A stretch of 64,000 bases of DNA from Bacteroidales bacterium (GTDB lineage Bacteria; Bacteroidota; Bacteroidia; Bacteroidales; UBA932), in assembly GCA_028690215.1 (NCBI GenBank), contig JAQVBQ010000002.1:62001-126000 (forward strand), written 5' to 3'. Numbering within the stretch: the first letter of the stretch is position 1; each line of letters starts with the position of its first letter. This document shows positions 8,023 through 16,577 of the stretch, piece by piece. Below the pieces are notes generated by a model. The model was not told where the DNA came from, made no database searches, and worked only from the letters and a program-made list of their open reading frames with translations. The position numbers and the translations under genes were made by a program.

Positions 8023-8772
8023 CTATTGTTCAATTATCACCCTATTTGTAATTTTTGACTTAATCAATTCACCTTTTGAGGTCAAGGCAGAAATTTTTTC
8101 AAATATCACATCTCTCAGAAGCAACCCAGTCTGCTCAACAGAAACAGCCTCCTTCAAAGGTTGGAGTTTATCACCCCCGTTCATCAGAAAGTCGAGTGTT
8201 GCAATCCTGTAAATTTTTTCATCGTCAATCTGAACGCCGTCGATGAGTGCATCATTCAAACGCCCTGCCTTGATATGGAGAAATACATTTGAAGACATAG
8301 CTTCAACCTTCTCGGCCATTATATTGAATAGCTCCCTCACATCCTCACCTTTCAGATCAAGGATTACAAGATAGTTCTCAAAAGGGTAGGTCGAAAAGAT
8401 ATCGTATCTTCTTACATTTCCGGCAGGAATTGCAGCCCTGAGCCCCCCGAAATTTGTAAGTGCAAAATCAACTTTCCTCTCACTCTTTCTTTGGGAAATC
8501 TCGAGTATGGCATCTACCGTAAAATTGGAGAGCAGACTCTCTGGCCTTCCCGAACGCATTTCAGTTTCAGATACCCCGACAACCTGCTGCATTCTTAAAT
8601 CCATCTCCGGTTTGTAGTAATCTACAATACCCTTGACAACAGGCTCTTCCGGAGAGTTCCATGTACTATCCATCAGAACTCTTTTCGCTTTCCATTTAAA
8701 AGCAATCTCCTGCGATATGGCCAAATTGGCCATAAGCAGGAGAACCGCCATTATCAGAATTTTCTTCAGCAT
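8023..8772 (-). CDS. 5'-nucleotidase C-terminal domain protein
   Basis: This 249-residue protein has its own signal peptide (MLKKILIMAVLLLMANLAIS) and the UshA C-terminal fold: NFTVDAILE, DFALTNFGGLRA, the FSTYPFEN loop and the LDFLMNGGDKL segment that normally form the substrate-specificity pocket. No metal-binding half is attached. It precedes the catalytic-half gene, so the pair is in reverse order relative to the domains of the fused enzyme and cannot be a frameshifted single gene. It lies 13 bases after the NatB-like permease, at the end of a four-gene operon. Confidence 0.87.
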   Translation of the reverse strand: MLKKILIMAVLLLMANLAISQEIAFKWKAKRVLMDSTWNSPEEPVVKGIVDYYKPEMDLRMQQVVGVSETEMRSGRPESLLSNFTVDAILEISQRKSERKVDFALTNFGGLRAAIPAGNVRRYDIFSTYPFENYLVILDLKGEDVRELFNIMAEKVEAMSSNVFLHIKAGRLNDALIDGVQIDDEKIYRIATLDFLMNGGDKLQPLKEAVSVEQTGLLLRDVIFEKISALTSKGELIKSKITNRVIIEQ

Positions 8773-8785
8773 ATGTTGCTTATTA

Positions 8786-10102
8786 TTAATATCTCAGCCA
8801 CTTCATCAGATCTTTCCATGTTGCCTTCTTTCCGTATGATAGTATTCCTACCCTGTATATCTTGCCTGACAAGAATGTCATGAATAGGAATGTAAGCACG
8901 AGAAGCGCTATAGAGAGAGCCAGTTCCCATGCAGGAACGCCGAACGGTACCCTTGCCATCATCACCATAGGAGATGTAAACGGTATCATCGACCCCCAGA
9001 ATGAGAGGGCGCTGTCCGGGAACCTGAAGGTGTGTATCATAATGAAAAGACCGATTATTAAAGGCAATGTTACAGGAAGAGTAAGCTGCTGTGTATCGGC
9101 CTCGTTATCCACAGCTGAGCCAACTGCTGCAAACATTGATGCATACAAGAGATATCCCAGGAGGAAGTATGCAAGGAATGAAAGCACTATATAGACATAG
9201 TTAAGTCCGGCAAGTGCTGCAAAAATATCACCCATTGCCCCTCCGGCAACTGGAACTCCTTCAGGAACTGCTCCCGGGACACTGCTGCTTGCGGCCGAAA
9301 GATCAACTCCCATAATAGCCTGTGCACCGAATACTATACCTACTGTCAATAAAATCCATATTAAAAATTGGAGTAAGGCCACGGCTCCTACACCCAAAAT
9401 CTTGCCCAACATAAGCTCAAACGGTTTTACAGAAGAGACAATAACCTCAACCACCCTGTTTGATTTTTCATCTATAACACCCCTCATGACCATAGAGCCG
9501 AACATGAATATGAACATATAGATAAGGAAGCTGGCGATATATGAGATAGCCATATTGATCTCCACCATGCCGGATTTCTCCTTTCCTTGTTCGCTGACGA
9601 TGAAGGTCCTGACATTGACATCTGTGTTTATGTCCTTAATTATGGAATCCAGATTCTGGATATCATAACCGGAGATCTTTCTCTCCCTGACACCCTTTTC
9701 CACACACTTCTCAATCTCCTCTTTTGTGTCGATGTTTATCTGCTTTTTTGCATAGGCGGATACCGAAACATTACCAACAGAATCCATTTGAGATATCTCA
9801 ACTATGGCGTAAAAATCCGAGTTTTCAATGCCCTTTTTGAGACTCTCTATATCTGCATTTGCATCGAATTGATATACATACTCTTTGTCAGAGATGAAAA
9901 ATTTCTCGCATTCACCCGATTTGTCAACCACCATTATCTTCTGTCCCTCCTCTCCGGATGACATTGTCATAATCACAGTAGGCATTACTACTAGTAAAGC
10001 CATGAATATAGGAGTAAGAATTGTAAGAAGAATGAATGATTTTTTCTTTACTCTGATTAGAAACTCCCTTGATATTACTAAAAATAGTTTGTCTGTATTC
10101 AT
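8786..10102 (-). CDS. ABC-2 type exporter permease (NatB-like)
   Basis: The 438-residue membrane protein has one N-terminal helix (about residues 21-46), a large extracytoplasmic domain (about 50-180) and a cluster of five or six helices from about 185 to the C-terminus, the layout of NatB/YhaP-type ABC-2 permeases. SNRVVEVIVSS (about 215-225) after the second helix is a family signature. Together with the ATPase 10 bases upstream it forms an efflux transporter; NatAB exports sodium in Bacillus, but the substrate here is unknown. Confidence 0.87.
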   Translation of the reverse strand: MNTDKLFLVISREFLIRVKKKSFILLTILTPIFMALLVVMPTVIMTMSSGEEGQKIMVVDKSGECEKFFISDKEYVYQFDANADIESLKKGIENSDFYAIVEISQMDSVGNVSVSAYAKKQINIDTKEEIEKCVEKGVRERKISGYDIQNLDSIIKDINTDVNVRTFIVSEQGKEKSGMVEINMAISYIASFLIYMFIFMFGSMVMRGVIDEKSNRVVEVIVSSVKPFELMLGKILGVGAVALLQFLIWILLTVGIVFGAQAIMGVDLSAASSSVPGAVPEGVPVAGGAMGDIFAALAGLNYVYIVLSFLAYFLLGYLLYASMFAAVGSAVDNEADTQQLTLPVTLPLIIGLFIMIHTFRFPDSALSFWGSMIPFTSPMVMMARVPFGVPAWELALSIALLVLTFLFMTFLSGKIYRVGILSYGKKATWKDLMKWLRY

Positions 10103-10112
10103 ACCCCTTAAA

Positions 10113-11018
10113 TTAACTTACAAGTTTAATAAATATGTCATTCATCCTTGGTATCAGTTCTCTGTAAGAAACAATATCAAGCTCCTTGATCAGTTCGGAC
10201 AACACCTGTGATGATGTAGCATCTTTGCTAACTTCAAGTACAGCTCGATGCCCCTCTTTTTGCACTTCCTGAGTGACAACCGAATACAAGCCATTGCTTA
10301 ACAGATCCTTCGCTTCAGATGAGCGATAAATAAGTTCCACCTCATTTTTCCCGTAGTTTCTCCTAATCTCATCAAGACCGCCTGAGACAACTAACTTCGA
10401 TTTATTTATGAGGGCAATATTGTCACAAAGTTCCTCAACAGATTCCATATTGTGAGTCGAAAGTATTATGGACGCACCGTTATCTCTCATCTTGAGAATC
10501 TCGTTCCTTATGAGCTGTACATTTACCGGATCGAATCCGCTGAAGGGCTCATCAAGAATCAACAAAGATGGCTTGTGAAGCACTGTGGTGATAAATTGCA
10601 CCTTTTGAGCCATACCTTTAGATAGCTCCTCCACTTTTTTATTCCACCAACCCTGTATCCCAAACTTCACGAACCACTCTTTCAACTCTTTTACAGCCTG
10701 GGCATTGCTCATACCTTTTAAACGGGCAAGATATACAGCTTGTTCCCCAACCTTCATCTTTTTATATAATCCCCTCTCTTCAGGAAGATATCCAATATAT
10801 GCAATATCCGAAGGCAATATAGGCTTTTCGTGAAATAACACCTCTCCCGAATCAGGGATAGTAATCTGAGTAATGATCCTTATCAATGTGGTCTTACCTG
10901 CCCCATTCGGACCAAGAAGCCCAAAAACAGTTCCCTGAGGCACATTTATACTCACACCGTCCAGCGCGGTAAATTGGTTAAACCGTTTTACCACATTGTT
11001 GCAGCTAATGACATTCAT
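10113..11018 (-). CDS. ABC transporter ATP-binding protein (NatA-like)
   Basis: This 301-residue ATPase has Walker A GPNGAGKTT (about residues 36-44), the signature ELSKGMAQKVQF (a KG variant of LSGG, common in NatA-like exporters), Walker B LLILDEPFSGFD and the switch His in STHNME. The C-terminal 80 residues form an extension typical of ABC-2 exporter ATPases. It drives the NatB-like permease encoded next. It is the first gene of the operon that ends with the split 5'-nucleotidase and has its own promoter at 11053-11060. Confidence 0.9.
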   Translation of the reverse strand: MNVISCNNVVKRFNQFTALDGVSINVPQGTVFGLLGPNGAGKTTLIRIITQITIPDSGEVLFHEKPILPSDIAYIGYLPEERGLYKKMKVGEQAVYLARLKGMSNAQAVKELKEWFVKFGIQGWWNKKVEELSKGMAQKVQFITTVLHKPSLLILDEPFSGFDPVNVQLIRNEILKMRDNGASIILSTHNMESVEELCDNIALINKSKLVVSGGLDEIRRNYGKNEVELIYRSSEAKDLLSNGLYSVVTQEVQKEGHRAVLEVSKDATSSQVLSELIKELDIVSYRELIPRMNDIFIKLVS

Positions 11019-11052
11019 AAATGTTAATTAAAGTTAAAATAATTAGTAGTGA

Positions 11053-11060
11053 CAAAGATA
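11053..11060 (-). promoter_or_regulatory. Promoter -7 box (TATCTTTG) for the NatAB/5'-nucleotidase operon
   Basis: The minus strand reads TATCTTTG, a full match to TAnnTTTG, giving a leader of about 30 bases before the start at 11018. Confidence 0.6.
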
Positions 11061-11069
11061 AAATAAAAT

Positions 11070-11792
11070 TTACCTTATGTAGAATTTCAATATATTATAC
11101 AATTCAATTTTAATAATATTTGACATCAGTAGAGCTGAGAGGTCAGTCACCATATCTGACCGGGACTCCCGGAAACGGATTATTGAACGGGCAAGATAGC
11201 CTCCAATATATGGGTTAGAGGAGAGCTTCTCATATGTTGCCTCTTGTAAATCTATCTTAGATATATATGTTGAATCAACTGTAATCCTCCCTGAAAACAT
11301 ATTGAACCTCTCCTGGTCAATCCCGAAGATCTCCAATAACTGCTCCTTCTCAGCAAAACCTCCCAGTTTTTCTCTGTACTGGATTATTTTTCTGGCATAA
11401 TAGGGTCCGATTCCCGGCAAAGAAACGAGTTCAACGCTGTCGGCTGTGTTGAGTTGAACCGGCTGAATTGCTTTTTTCTCTTCTTTAAAAGAATTGAAAT
11501 CCTCTTTTTTGGGTCGGTAAGGGAACAAACCGCTTTTGGTTGATTCCACCCTTCTTTCGGATCTCTGTTCCACACGTTCCCGGATGTTTTGAATGGGTTT
11601 TTCACCCTTTTTATACTCTTGCCGGGAAGTATCGCTATTTATGACAAGGCTTCCATAATTCTCCCTCTTTTCCTGTGGTATGGCAGCCTCATCTCTGGCA
11701 AACAAAAACAAGACACCCTGTATGGCCAATAAAATAAAGACTAAAGTCACAATTTGAGATGCATGTGACTTTGAAAACTTCTCTCTCCTCAT
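11070..11792 (-). CDS. Membrane-anchored helix-hairpin-helix (ComEA-like) protein
   Basis: The 240-residue protein has an N-terminal membrane helix (about residues 13-31), a basic linker to about residue 110, then helix-hairpin-helix motifs: one clear copy with SLPGIGPYYARKIIQYREKLGGF (given here only as the PGIGPYYA core, near 125) and a weaker C-terminal copy with PYIGGYLARSIIRFRE. Such proteins bind double-stranded DNA without sequence preference, and ComEA does so during transformation. dprA, also a transformation gene, is elsewhere in this window. The gene follows rsmI by 23 bases. Confidence 0.8.
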   Translation of the reverse strand: MRREKFSKSHASQIVTLVFILLAIQGVLFLFARDEAAIPQEKRENYGSLVINSDTSRQEYKKGEKPIQNIRERVEQRSERRVESTKSGLFPYRPKKEDFNSFKEEKKAIQPVQLNTADSVELVSLPGIGPYYARKIIQYREKLGGFAEKEQLLEIFGIDQERFNMFSGRITVDSTYISKIDLQEATYEKLSSNPYIGGYLARSIIRFRESRSDMVTDLSALLMSNIIKIELYNILKFYIR

Positions 11793-11815
11793 ATCTCCCT
11801 CCTTTTTTAATTTGA

Positions 11816-12490
11816 TTAATCCTTCTTTCCCGTAACTGTTAAGACTATCTCACCTTTGGGCTCGTTGGCTTCATACCAGTCATGCAGCTCTCTGAGAGTT
11901 CCCCGCCGGTTCTCCTCGTGTAATTTCGATATCTCTCTCGAGACACAAGCCATCCTATCATCACCAAAAGCTTCGGACAATTGTCCCAATGTCTTGACAA
12001 GCCTATAGGGTGATTCATATATTATAATGCTTCTTGTCTCCTCACTCAACTCTCTGATACGGGTTTGCCGCCCTTTCTTGACAGGAAGAAATCCCTCAAA
12101 ACAGAATCTGTCACACGGAAAACCCGAATTTACCAACGCCGGTACAAATGCCGTTGCACCGGGAAGAGTTTCGACATCTATTCCCTTATCCCTGCATAAT
12201 CTGACCAGGAGAAAACCGGGATCAGAGATACCGGGAGTACCGGCATCAGTGATGAGAGCAATATTCATCCCTGACATGAGTTTTGCAGCCACCTGATTTA
12301 CACTGCGGTGTTCATTGTACATATGGTGAGATTCCATCCTTGTTGATATGCCGTAGTGCTTGAGCAGATGAGAGCTTGTTCTTGTATCTTCTGCAAGAAT
12401 CAGGTCTACCTCTTTGAGAATTCTCAAAGCCCGGAGGGTTATATCCTCAAGGTTTCCGATAGGTGTCGGTATTATATAGAGTTTAGCCAT
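11816..12490 (-). CDS. rsmI: 16S rRNA (cytidine-1402 2'-O) methyltransferase RsmI
   Basis: The 224-residue product is a tetrapyrrole-methylase-fold SAM enzyme with the RsmI signatures TPIGNLEDITLRAL (residues 7-20), AEDTRTS (about 34-40) and ALITDAGTPGISDPG (about 79-93). It methylates the 2'-OH of C1402 in the ribosomal decoding site. It starts inside the upstream hypothetical gene (8-base overlap), so the two are translationally coupled. It is about 60 residues shorter than E. coli RsmI, which has an extra C-terminal part. Confidence 0.93.
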   Translation of the reverse strand: MAKLYIIPTPIGNLEDITLRALRILKEVDLILAEDTRTSSHLLKHYGISTRMESHHMYNEHRSVNQVAAKLMSGMNIALITDAGTPGISDPGFLLVRLCRDKGIDVETLPGATAFVPALVNSGFPCDRFCFEGFLPVKKGRQTRIRELSEETRSIIIYESPYRLVKTLGQLSEAFGDDRMACVSREISKLHEENRRGTLRELHDWYEANEPKGEIVLTVTGKKD

Positions 12491-13184
12491 TTACCTTTCT
12501 CCTGACATTCATATAAAAACGGTATGTTGCCTGAGAACCTTCATCCCAATCTGGAAATGCATTTCTTGTATAGTCCAGAACCTCATCGATAGAAGACATC
12601 TCATTTATCCTCTGGATACTTAATCTGTACTGCTGGTCATCTCCATTAAAAAGGTCATTTATGTACAGTATTTTATCGTTGAGGGTAATACCATCGTTGA
12701 TATCTGCCAGACGAGGACCGGGTATATCTATCATCCATGCCGGTCCCTTTCCACGAGTAATGTCAAGGATTGATTCTCCCTGATCAAAGAAAAGTTCGAA
12801 CTCCTCTTCATCATCGGGAATTATCACCGGCTCCGGGACTCTCTCCGGCTGTGGGGCAATTTCCGGCCTAGAGACAACCTCCTGCTTATACTCCTTGTTG
12901 AAAACAGGCTCACTCTTTACTGTCTGCTCACTGACAGGTTCAGGCACGACCTTTATCTCTTCAGGATATGTATTCTCTTGTGCTGATCTATAAAGCTCTT
13001 TAAGTGCTATCTCTATATGTTCTATATATAGCGAGTTTATTTTACACCTTATGCTGTCTACTGCAAGTATAAGCTCTTCCCACCTTGCGGGGCTGATTTT
13101 ACCATCCTCTTTAAGGGCTTCAATGTCCTGAGACATCTGAGCTATAATTATTCCTATTTCCTCAATTTTATTGGTGTTTAACAT
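12483..13184 (-). CDS. Conserved hypothetical protein upstream of rsmI
   Basis: I do not recognise a named family. The 233 residues fall into a helical N-terminal part (about 1-70), a Pro/Val/Glu-rich linker (about 72-128, with repeated PEP and PVI words) and a conserved-looking helical C-terminal part (about 150-232) with ITLNDKILYINDLFNGD and YRFYMNVRRKV. There is no signal peptide or membrane segment, so it should be cytoplasmic. The overlap with rsmI suggests coexpression but says little of function. Confidence 0.75.
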   Translation of the reverse strand: MLNTNKIEEIGIIIAQMSQDIEALKEDGKISPARWEELILAVDSIRCKINSLYIEHIEIALKELYRSAQENTYPEEIKVVPEPVSEQTVKSEPVFNKEYKQEVVSRPEIAPQPERVPEPVIIPDDEEEFELFFDQGESILDITRGKGPAWMIDIPGPRLADINDGITLNDKILYINDLFNGDDQQYRLSIQRINEMSSIDEVLDYTRNAFPDWDEGSQATYRFYMNVRRKVNG

Positions 13185-13193
13185 CTGAACAAT

Positions 13194-13201
13194 TAACTTT
13201 G
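13194..13201 (+). promoter_or_regulatory. Promoter -7 box (TAACTTTG) for tdk
   Basis: TAACTTTG matches TAnnTTTG, with a TTG about 20 bases upstream (13171-13173) as a -33 candidate. The leader is about 22 bases. Confidence 0.6.
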
Positions 13202-13209
13202 TATATATA

Positions 13210-13217
13210 CAAAAATA
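13210..13217 (-). promoter_or_regulatory. Promoter -7 box (TATTTTTG) for the hypothetical-rsmI operon
   Basis: The minus strand reads TATTTTTG, 25 bases before the start at 13184. The -7 boxes of this promoter and of tdk are only 8 bases apart and face away, so polymerase bound to one would block the other. Confidence 0.5.
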
Positions 13218-13223
13218 GACAAA

Positions 13224-13793
13224 ATGTTTCTAGAAAGTGCAAAAAAATCAGGGTGGATAGAGATAATCTGCGGGTCAATGTTTTCAGGAAAAACTGAAGA
13301 ATTAATAAGAAGATTGAAAAGAGCAAAGTTTGCGAACCTCAAGGTTGAGATTTTCAAACCGAAAGTTGACACGCGTTACTCTGAAGAAGATGTAGTATCA
13401 CATGACTCCAATGCTATCCGATCTACTGCTGTAGACTCACCTATGAGCATTCTCCTGTATGCGTCAGATGTAGATGTGGTTGGAATAGATGAAGCCCAAT
13501 TTTTTGACGACTCTATTGTTGAAGTTTGCCAGCAACTTGCCGCTAACGGCGTTCGTGTTATTGTTGCGGGACTTGATATGGATTATCTGGGGAAACCTTT
13601 CGGATCAATGCCGGCACTGATGGCCGTTGCAGAATATGTCACCAAGGTTCATGCAATCTGCGTTAGATGTGGAGATCTTGCCCATCACTCGCATAGATTA
13701 ACAAAAAGCGACAAACTGGTCATGCTTGGTGAAAAAGACACCTACGAACCAATTTGTCGCCATTGTTTCAATGGTCTTAAAAAGACCGATTAA
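13224..13793 (+). CDS. tdk: Thymidine kinase
   Basis: The 189-residue protein is a type II thymidine kinase: P-loop [14 protein letters not shown] (residues 17-30), Walker B-like DEAQFFD (about 91-97), and a zinc-binding lasso with CVRCG and, at the C-terminus, CRHCF. It phosphorylates thymidine to dTMP in the salvage pathway. It is monocistronic: its stop codon directly abuts the stop codon of the convergent lipoprotein gene with no spare base. Confidence 0.94.
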   Translation: MFLESAKKSGWIEIICGSMFSGKTEELIRRLKRAKFANLKVEIFKPKVDTRYSEEDVVSHDSNAIRSTAVDSPMSILLYASDVDVVGIDEAQFFDDSIVEVCQQLAANGVRVIVAGLDMDYLGKPFGSMPALMAVAEYVTKVHAICVRCGDLAHHSHRLTKSDKLVMLGEKDTYEPICRHCFNGLKKTD

Positions 13794-14252
13794 TTACTGC
13801 TGTACTGGAGCAGCCTTGCGGGTTAAGTTAGCTTTACCACTGTGAGTAGTGTTAGCAGCTGCGTTAACGGCTGTGAAAGTAACGTTAAGAGCTTCTGGCT
13901 CAACAACGAAAGTCATAGAACCATTAAGATCCATAGGCTCTACACACTGCATTGAACCTGTGAAGGTAACAACGTCTTCAGCGATAGTAGCAACACCACC
14001 TACGTTGATGATTGTAGAATCATTAACTTTGATAGCAGCTGTGAAAGTAGAGTCAGCAAAGTACTCAAGATCGATAGGAGCTACGAGTTCTTGTGCAACT
14101 TGATTTCCAGTTGAGTCAACGACTGTAACTGTGATTGAATCTGTACCGGTCCATTGACCAACTAATTGCTCAGAAACTGGTTTAACTTTCTGGCCGCAAG
14201 AAGCAAGTGCTACAACTGATGCAGCAACAGCAAAAATTGTTTTTAATTTCAT
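13794..14252 (-). CDS. Small lipocalin-like lipoprotein, unknown function
   Basis: From the ATG at 14252 the product has 152 residues: a lipoprotein signal with lipobox ALASC (Cys19), then an all-beta, Thr/Val-rich body beginning LVGQWTGTDS, which resembles the first strand and GxW motif of lipocalin-like domains. I do not know a specific function. Codon use differs from neighbouring genes: it strongly prefers GCT, GTA/GTT, ACT and GAA, as highly expressed genes do. A longer ORF to 14330 is unlikely since the -7 box at 14286-14293 lies inside it. Confidence 0.8.
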   Translation of the reverse strand: MKLKTIFAVAASVVALASCGQKVKPVSEQLVGQWTGTDSITVTVVDSTGNQVAQELVAPIDLEYFADSTFTAAIKVNDSTIINVGGVATIAEDVVTFTGSMQCVEPMDLNGSMTFVVEPEALNVTFTAVNAAANTTHSGKANLTRKAAPVQQ

Positions 14253-14285
14253 TTTTATTATTGTTTTAGGTATGTCTTTCGGGCG

Positions 14286-14293
14286 CAAATGTA
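14286..14293 (-). promoter_or_regulatory. Promoter -7 box (TACATTTG) for the lipocalin-like lipoprotein
   Basis: The minus strand reads TACATTTG. Its position fixes the start of the lipoprotein at 14252 with a leader of roughly 28 bases. Confidence 0.55.
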
Positions 14294-14334
14294 GAAAGAT
14301 TTTCAATACAATGTTTTTTTTTTTGAACATTTTT

Positions 14335-14342
14335 TAATTTTG
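14335..14342 (+). promoter_or_regulatory. Promoter -7 box (TAATTTTG) for alr
   Basis: TAATTTTG matches TAnnTTTG and sits 20 bases before the alr start, after a run of Ts. A -33 element is not clear. Confidence 0.45.
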
Positions 14343-14362
14343 TTTCAAATTAAACTTCAATT

Positions 14363-15451
14363 ATGGACTATTCTCAACTAACAATTAACAAGGCCAACTT
14401 TAAGCACAACTATACATTTTTCCGCTCAAAGCTCTCACCTTCAACTAAATTACTAATCCTCGTAAAGGCCAATGCATACGGCCATGGAGACTTTGAATGT
14501 TCGAAACTTTTAGAAGAATTCGGGGCAGATTATCTTGGTGTAGCTACCCCTGAAGAGGGAAAAAGGTTAAAAATCGCCGGTATAAAGTTACCAATTATAA
14601 TACTTACACCCGGAAACAACAACTTCAAAGAGATAATAACACACTCTCTTGAACCAAGTATAGTGGATTTCGATGCTGCTCACTCTTTTCTAAAATCTTT
14701 AACTGAATCGGGTAAGAAGAGCTACCCCATACACATAAAATTTGACACAGGAATGCATCGTGTTGGCTTTATTAAAAGTGAGATCAGGGAATTAACCCAA
14801 TTTCTAAATTCAAATCCCTCAATTGAGGTGAAATCGGTGTTCTCGCACCTTGCAGCTGCCGATGATCCTTCTCATGACGATTTCACCCGTTCTCAGCTTG
14901 AGTTGTACAATGAAATGTATAAAGAGCTTTCACAATCAATTGGTTACAAACCAATCCGTCACATTCTCAACTCCTCAGGCACCGAAAGATTCACCTATGC
15001 CCAGATGGATATGGTACGCGTAGGTGTTGGTATCTATGGTACAAGTTATGTCGATGAGTCGAAATTGAAACCGGTCGGATTTCTTCAGGCTCCAATCATA
15101 CATATAAGAGATATATCTGAGGGTACTGTCGGATATGGTCGCCACGGCAAGCTGGATGGCAAAACAAAAAAGATAGCAACAATTCCGCTGGGATATGCCG
15201 ATGGAATCAACAGACACCTTGGAAGAGGATCTGCTTCATTTTCCCTTAACGGCAAAAGAGTCCCTACCATAGGCAATATTTGTATGGATGCATTTATGCT
15301 CGATATAACAGATGTTGAGGCAAAAGTTGGAGATATTGTTACTGTATTCGGAGACAACCCGACAGCTACTGAACTTGCTCATATACTTAAGACTATATCT
15401 TATGAGATATTCACCTCTGTAGCATCAAGGGTAAAGAGAGTAGTAATGTAA
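14363..15451 (+). CDS. alr: Alanine racemase
   Basis: The 362-residue PLP enzyme has the cofactor lysine K35 in LVKANAYGHG, FDTGMHRVGF, and the second half barrel motifs GYGRHG, IPLGYADG and NICMDAFML. It makes D-alanine for peptidoglycan. In many Bacteroidota alr is fused to murF; here it stands alone and no murF is in the window. The gene converges on holA with a 2-base gap. Confidence 0.93.
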   Translation: MDYSQLTINKANFKHNYTFFRSKLSPSTKLLILVKANAYGHGDFECSKLLEEFGADYLGVATPEEGKRLKIAGIKLPIIILTPGNNNFKEIITHSLEPSIVDFDAAHSFLKSLTESGKKSYPIHIKFDTGMHRVGFIKSEIRELTQFLNSNPSIEVKSVFSHLAAADDPSHDDFTRSQLELYNEMYKELSQSIGYKPIRHILNSSGTERFTYAQMDMVRVGVGIYGTSYVDESKLKPVGFLQAPIIHIRDISEGTVGYGRHGKLDGKTKKIATIPLGYADGINRHLGRGSASFSLNGKRVPTIGNICMDAFMLDITDVEAKVGDIVTVFGDNPTATELAHILKTISYEIFTSVASRVKRVVM

Positions 15452-15453
15452 TA

Positions 15454-16494
15454 CTAGTGTACTATTTTATATATCAACTCCAGAAGCATCTCTTTATCGG
15501 TAGCCTCGCCTCTATCGTTACTCTTGCTTGCTGAATCGCATTTTCTTATCATAGAGATTACCTCCATACATTTAATGTATGAGTAATTCTGTGATGCCGT
15601 AATATATTCCTGGATATGAAACGGATATATTCCCAGTGCAGAGCATATCTCACCACTGCCTGCACTGCGGTTTTTGTTTGTTATGGCGTGATATTTAAGG
15701 ATTTTTGTGAAGTGAGAGAAAATAATAGCCAGTGTCATTATTAGAGGATATTGCTTTGGAGAGTCACCGAAATGGCCGGCAATCCTGAAAGCTTTAGAGA
15801 CATCTTTTGACGAAAGTGCTTTTGTAAGTTCAAAAACATTGTACTCTCTGCTTATTCCGATATTCTCCTCGACGTGAAGGGGTGTGACTACACTCTCCGC
15901 CCCCCCCAGGCTGACTATAAGCTTGTCAAGCTCAAGTGTCAATTTTCTTAATTCAGTACCGCAATAATCTGCAAGCAGCATAGCGGCATCCGGATCTATA
16001 GATTTTCCGGCATCCTTTATATATCTGTCTATCCAGAATACAAGCCTGTTCTCTTTAATCGGAGAGGTTTCAAGCACAACTCCTTTTTCCAGAGCTCTTT
16101 TGTAAAGAGTTCCTCTCTTGTCAAGGGACTTGTTTGTCATCGCAAGGACAAGAAGTGTTGTGGGAGAAGGGTTCTTGAAATAATTCTCAAGAAGATCCAT
16201 TTTATCCAGCAGCTGTGCCTCTCTCACAATTACAACCTGCCTTGCAGCCATCATAGGGAATTTCATTGCTGCCTCCGCCACCTCGCGTCCGGTTACATCC
16301 AGACCGTAAAGTACCAACAGATTAAATCCTCTCTCCTCCGGAAGCAGTGATCTTTCTGTTATCTCCTCTATCAGTATATCAGAATAATAGGGTTCATCAC
16401 CCATGAACAGATAGAATGGGGCAAACTTCCCGGCTTTGATATCTGTAAGTATTTTCTGGAATTCTGCTTCCGTCTCTTTTTCCCTTGTTGCCAC
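15454..16494 (-). CDS. holA: DNA polymerase III delta subunit
   Basis: The 346-residue product matches clamp-loader delta: FAPFYLFMGDEPYYSD near the N-terminus, the degenerate AAA+ core, TNKSLDKRGTLYKRAL, and the helical C-terminal collar with FELTKALSSKDVSKAF. Delta opens the beta clamp for loading on DNA. I chose the GTG at 16494, because it gives the usual length and leaves room for the promoter of the divergent gene. The open frame continues to a TTG at 16578 but adds a low-complexity Phe/Lys stretch with no family match. Confidence 0.88.
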   Translation of the reverse strand: MATREKETEAEFQKILTDIKAGKFAPFYLFMGDEPYYSDILIEEITERSLLPEERGFNLLVLYGLDVTGREVAEAAMKFPMMAARQVVIVREAQLLDKMDLLENYFKNPSPTTLLVLAMTNKSLDKRGTLYKRALEKGVVLETSPIKENRLVFWIDRYIKDAGKSIDPDAAMLLADYCGTELRKLTLELDKLIVSLGGAESVVTPLHVEENIGISREYNVFELTKALSSKDVSKAFRIAGHFGDSPKQYPLIMTLAIIFSHFTKILKYHAITNKNRSAGSGEICSALGIYPFHIQEYITASQNYSYIKCMEVISMIRKCDSASKSNDRGEATDKEMLLELIYKIVH

Positions 16495-16550
16495 TACTCG
16501 ATTTTTAGATTTGGCTAAATTATGAAAAAATGTAAACCTGACAAATTTTA

Positions 16551-16558
16551 TATCTTTG
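16551..16558 (+). promoter_or_regulatory. Promoter -7 box (TATCTTTG) for the nuclease-like gene and cca
   Basis: TATCTTTG matches TAnnTTTG exactly and lies 19 bases ahead of the ATG at 16578. Confidence 0.6.
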
Positions 16559-16577
16559 CAACAATTATACACAAACA

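Noticed and set aside
7189-8772. Frameshifted 5'-nucleotidase pseudogene
   Set aside because: The domains are in reversed order relative to the fused enzyme and each frame has its own start and signal peptide, so no single frameshift could yield this.
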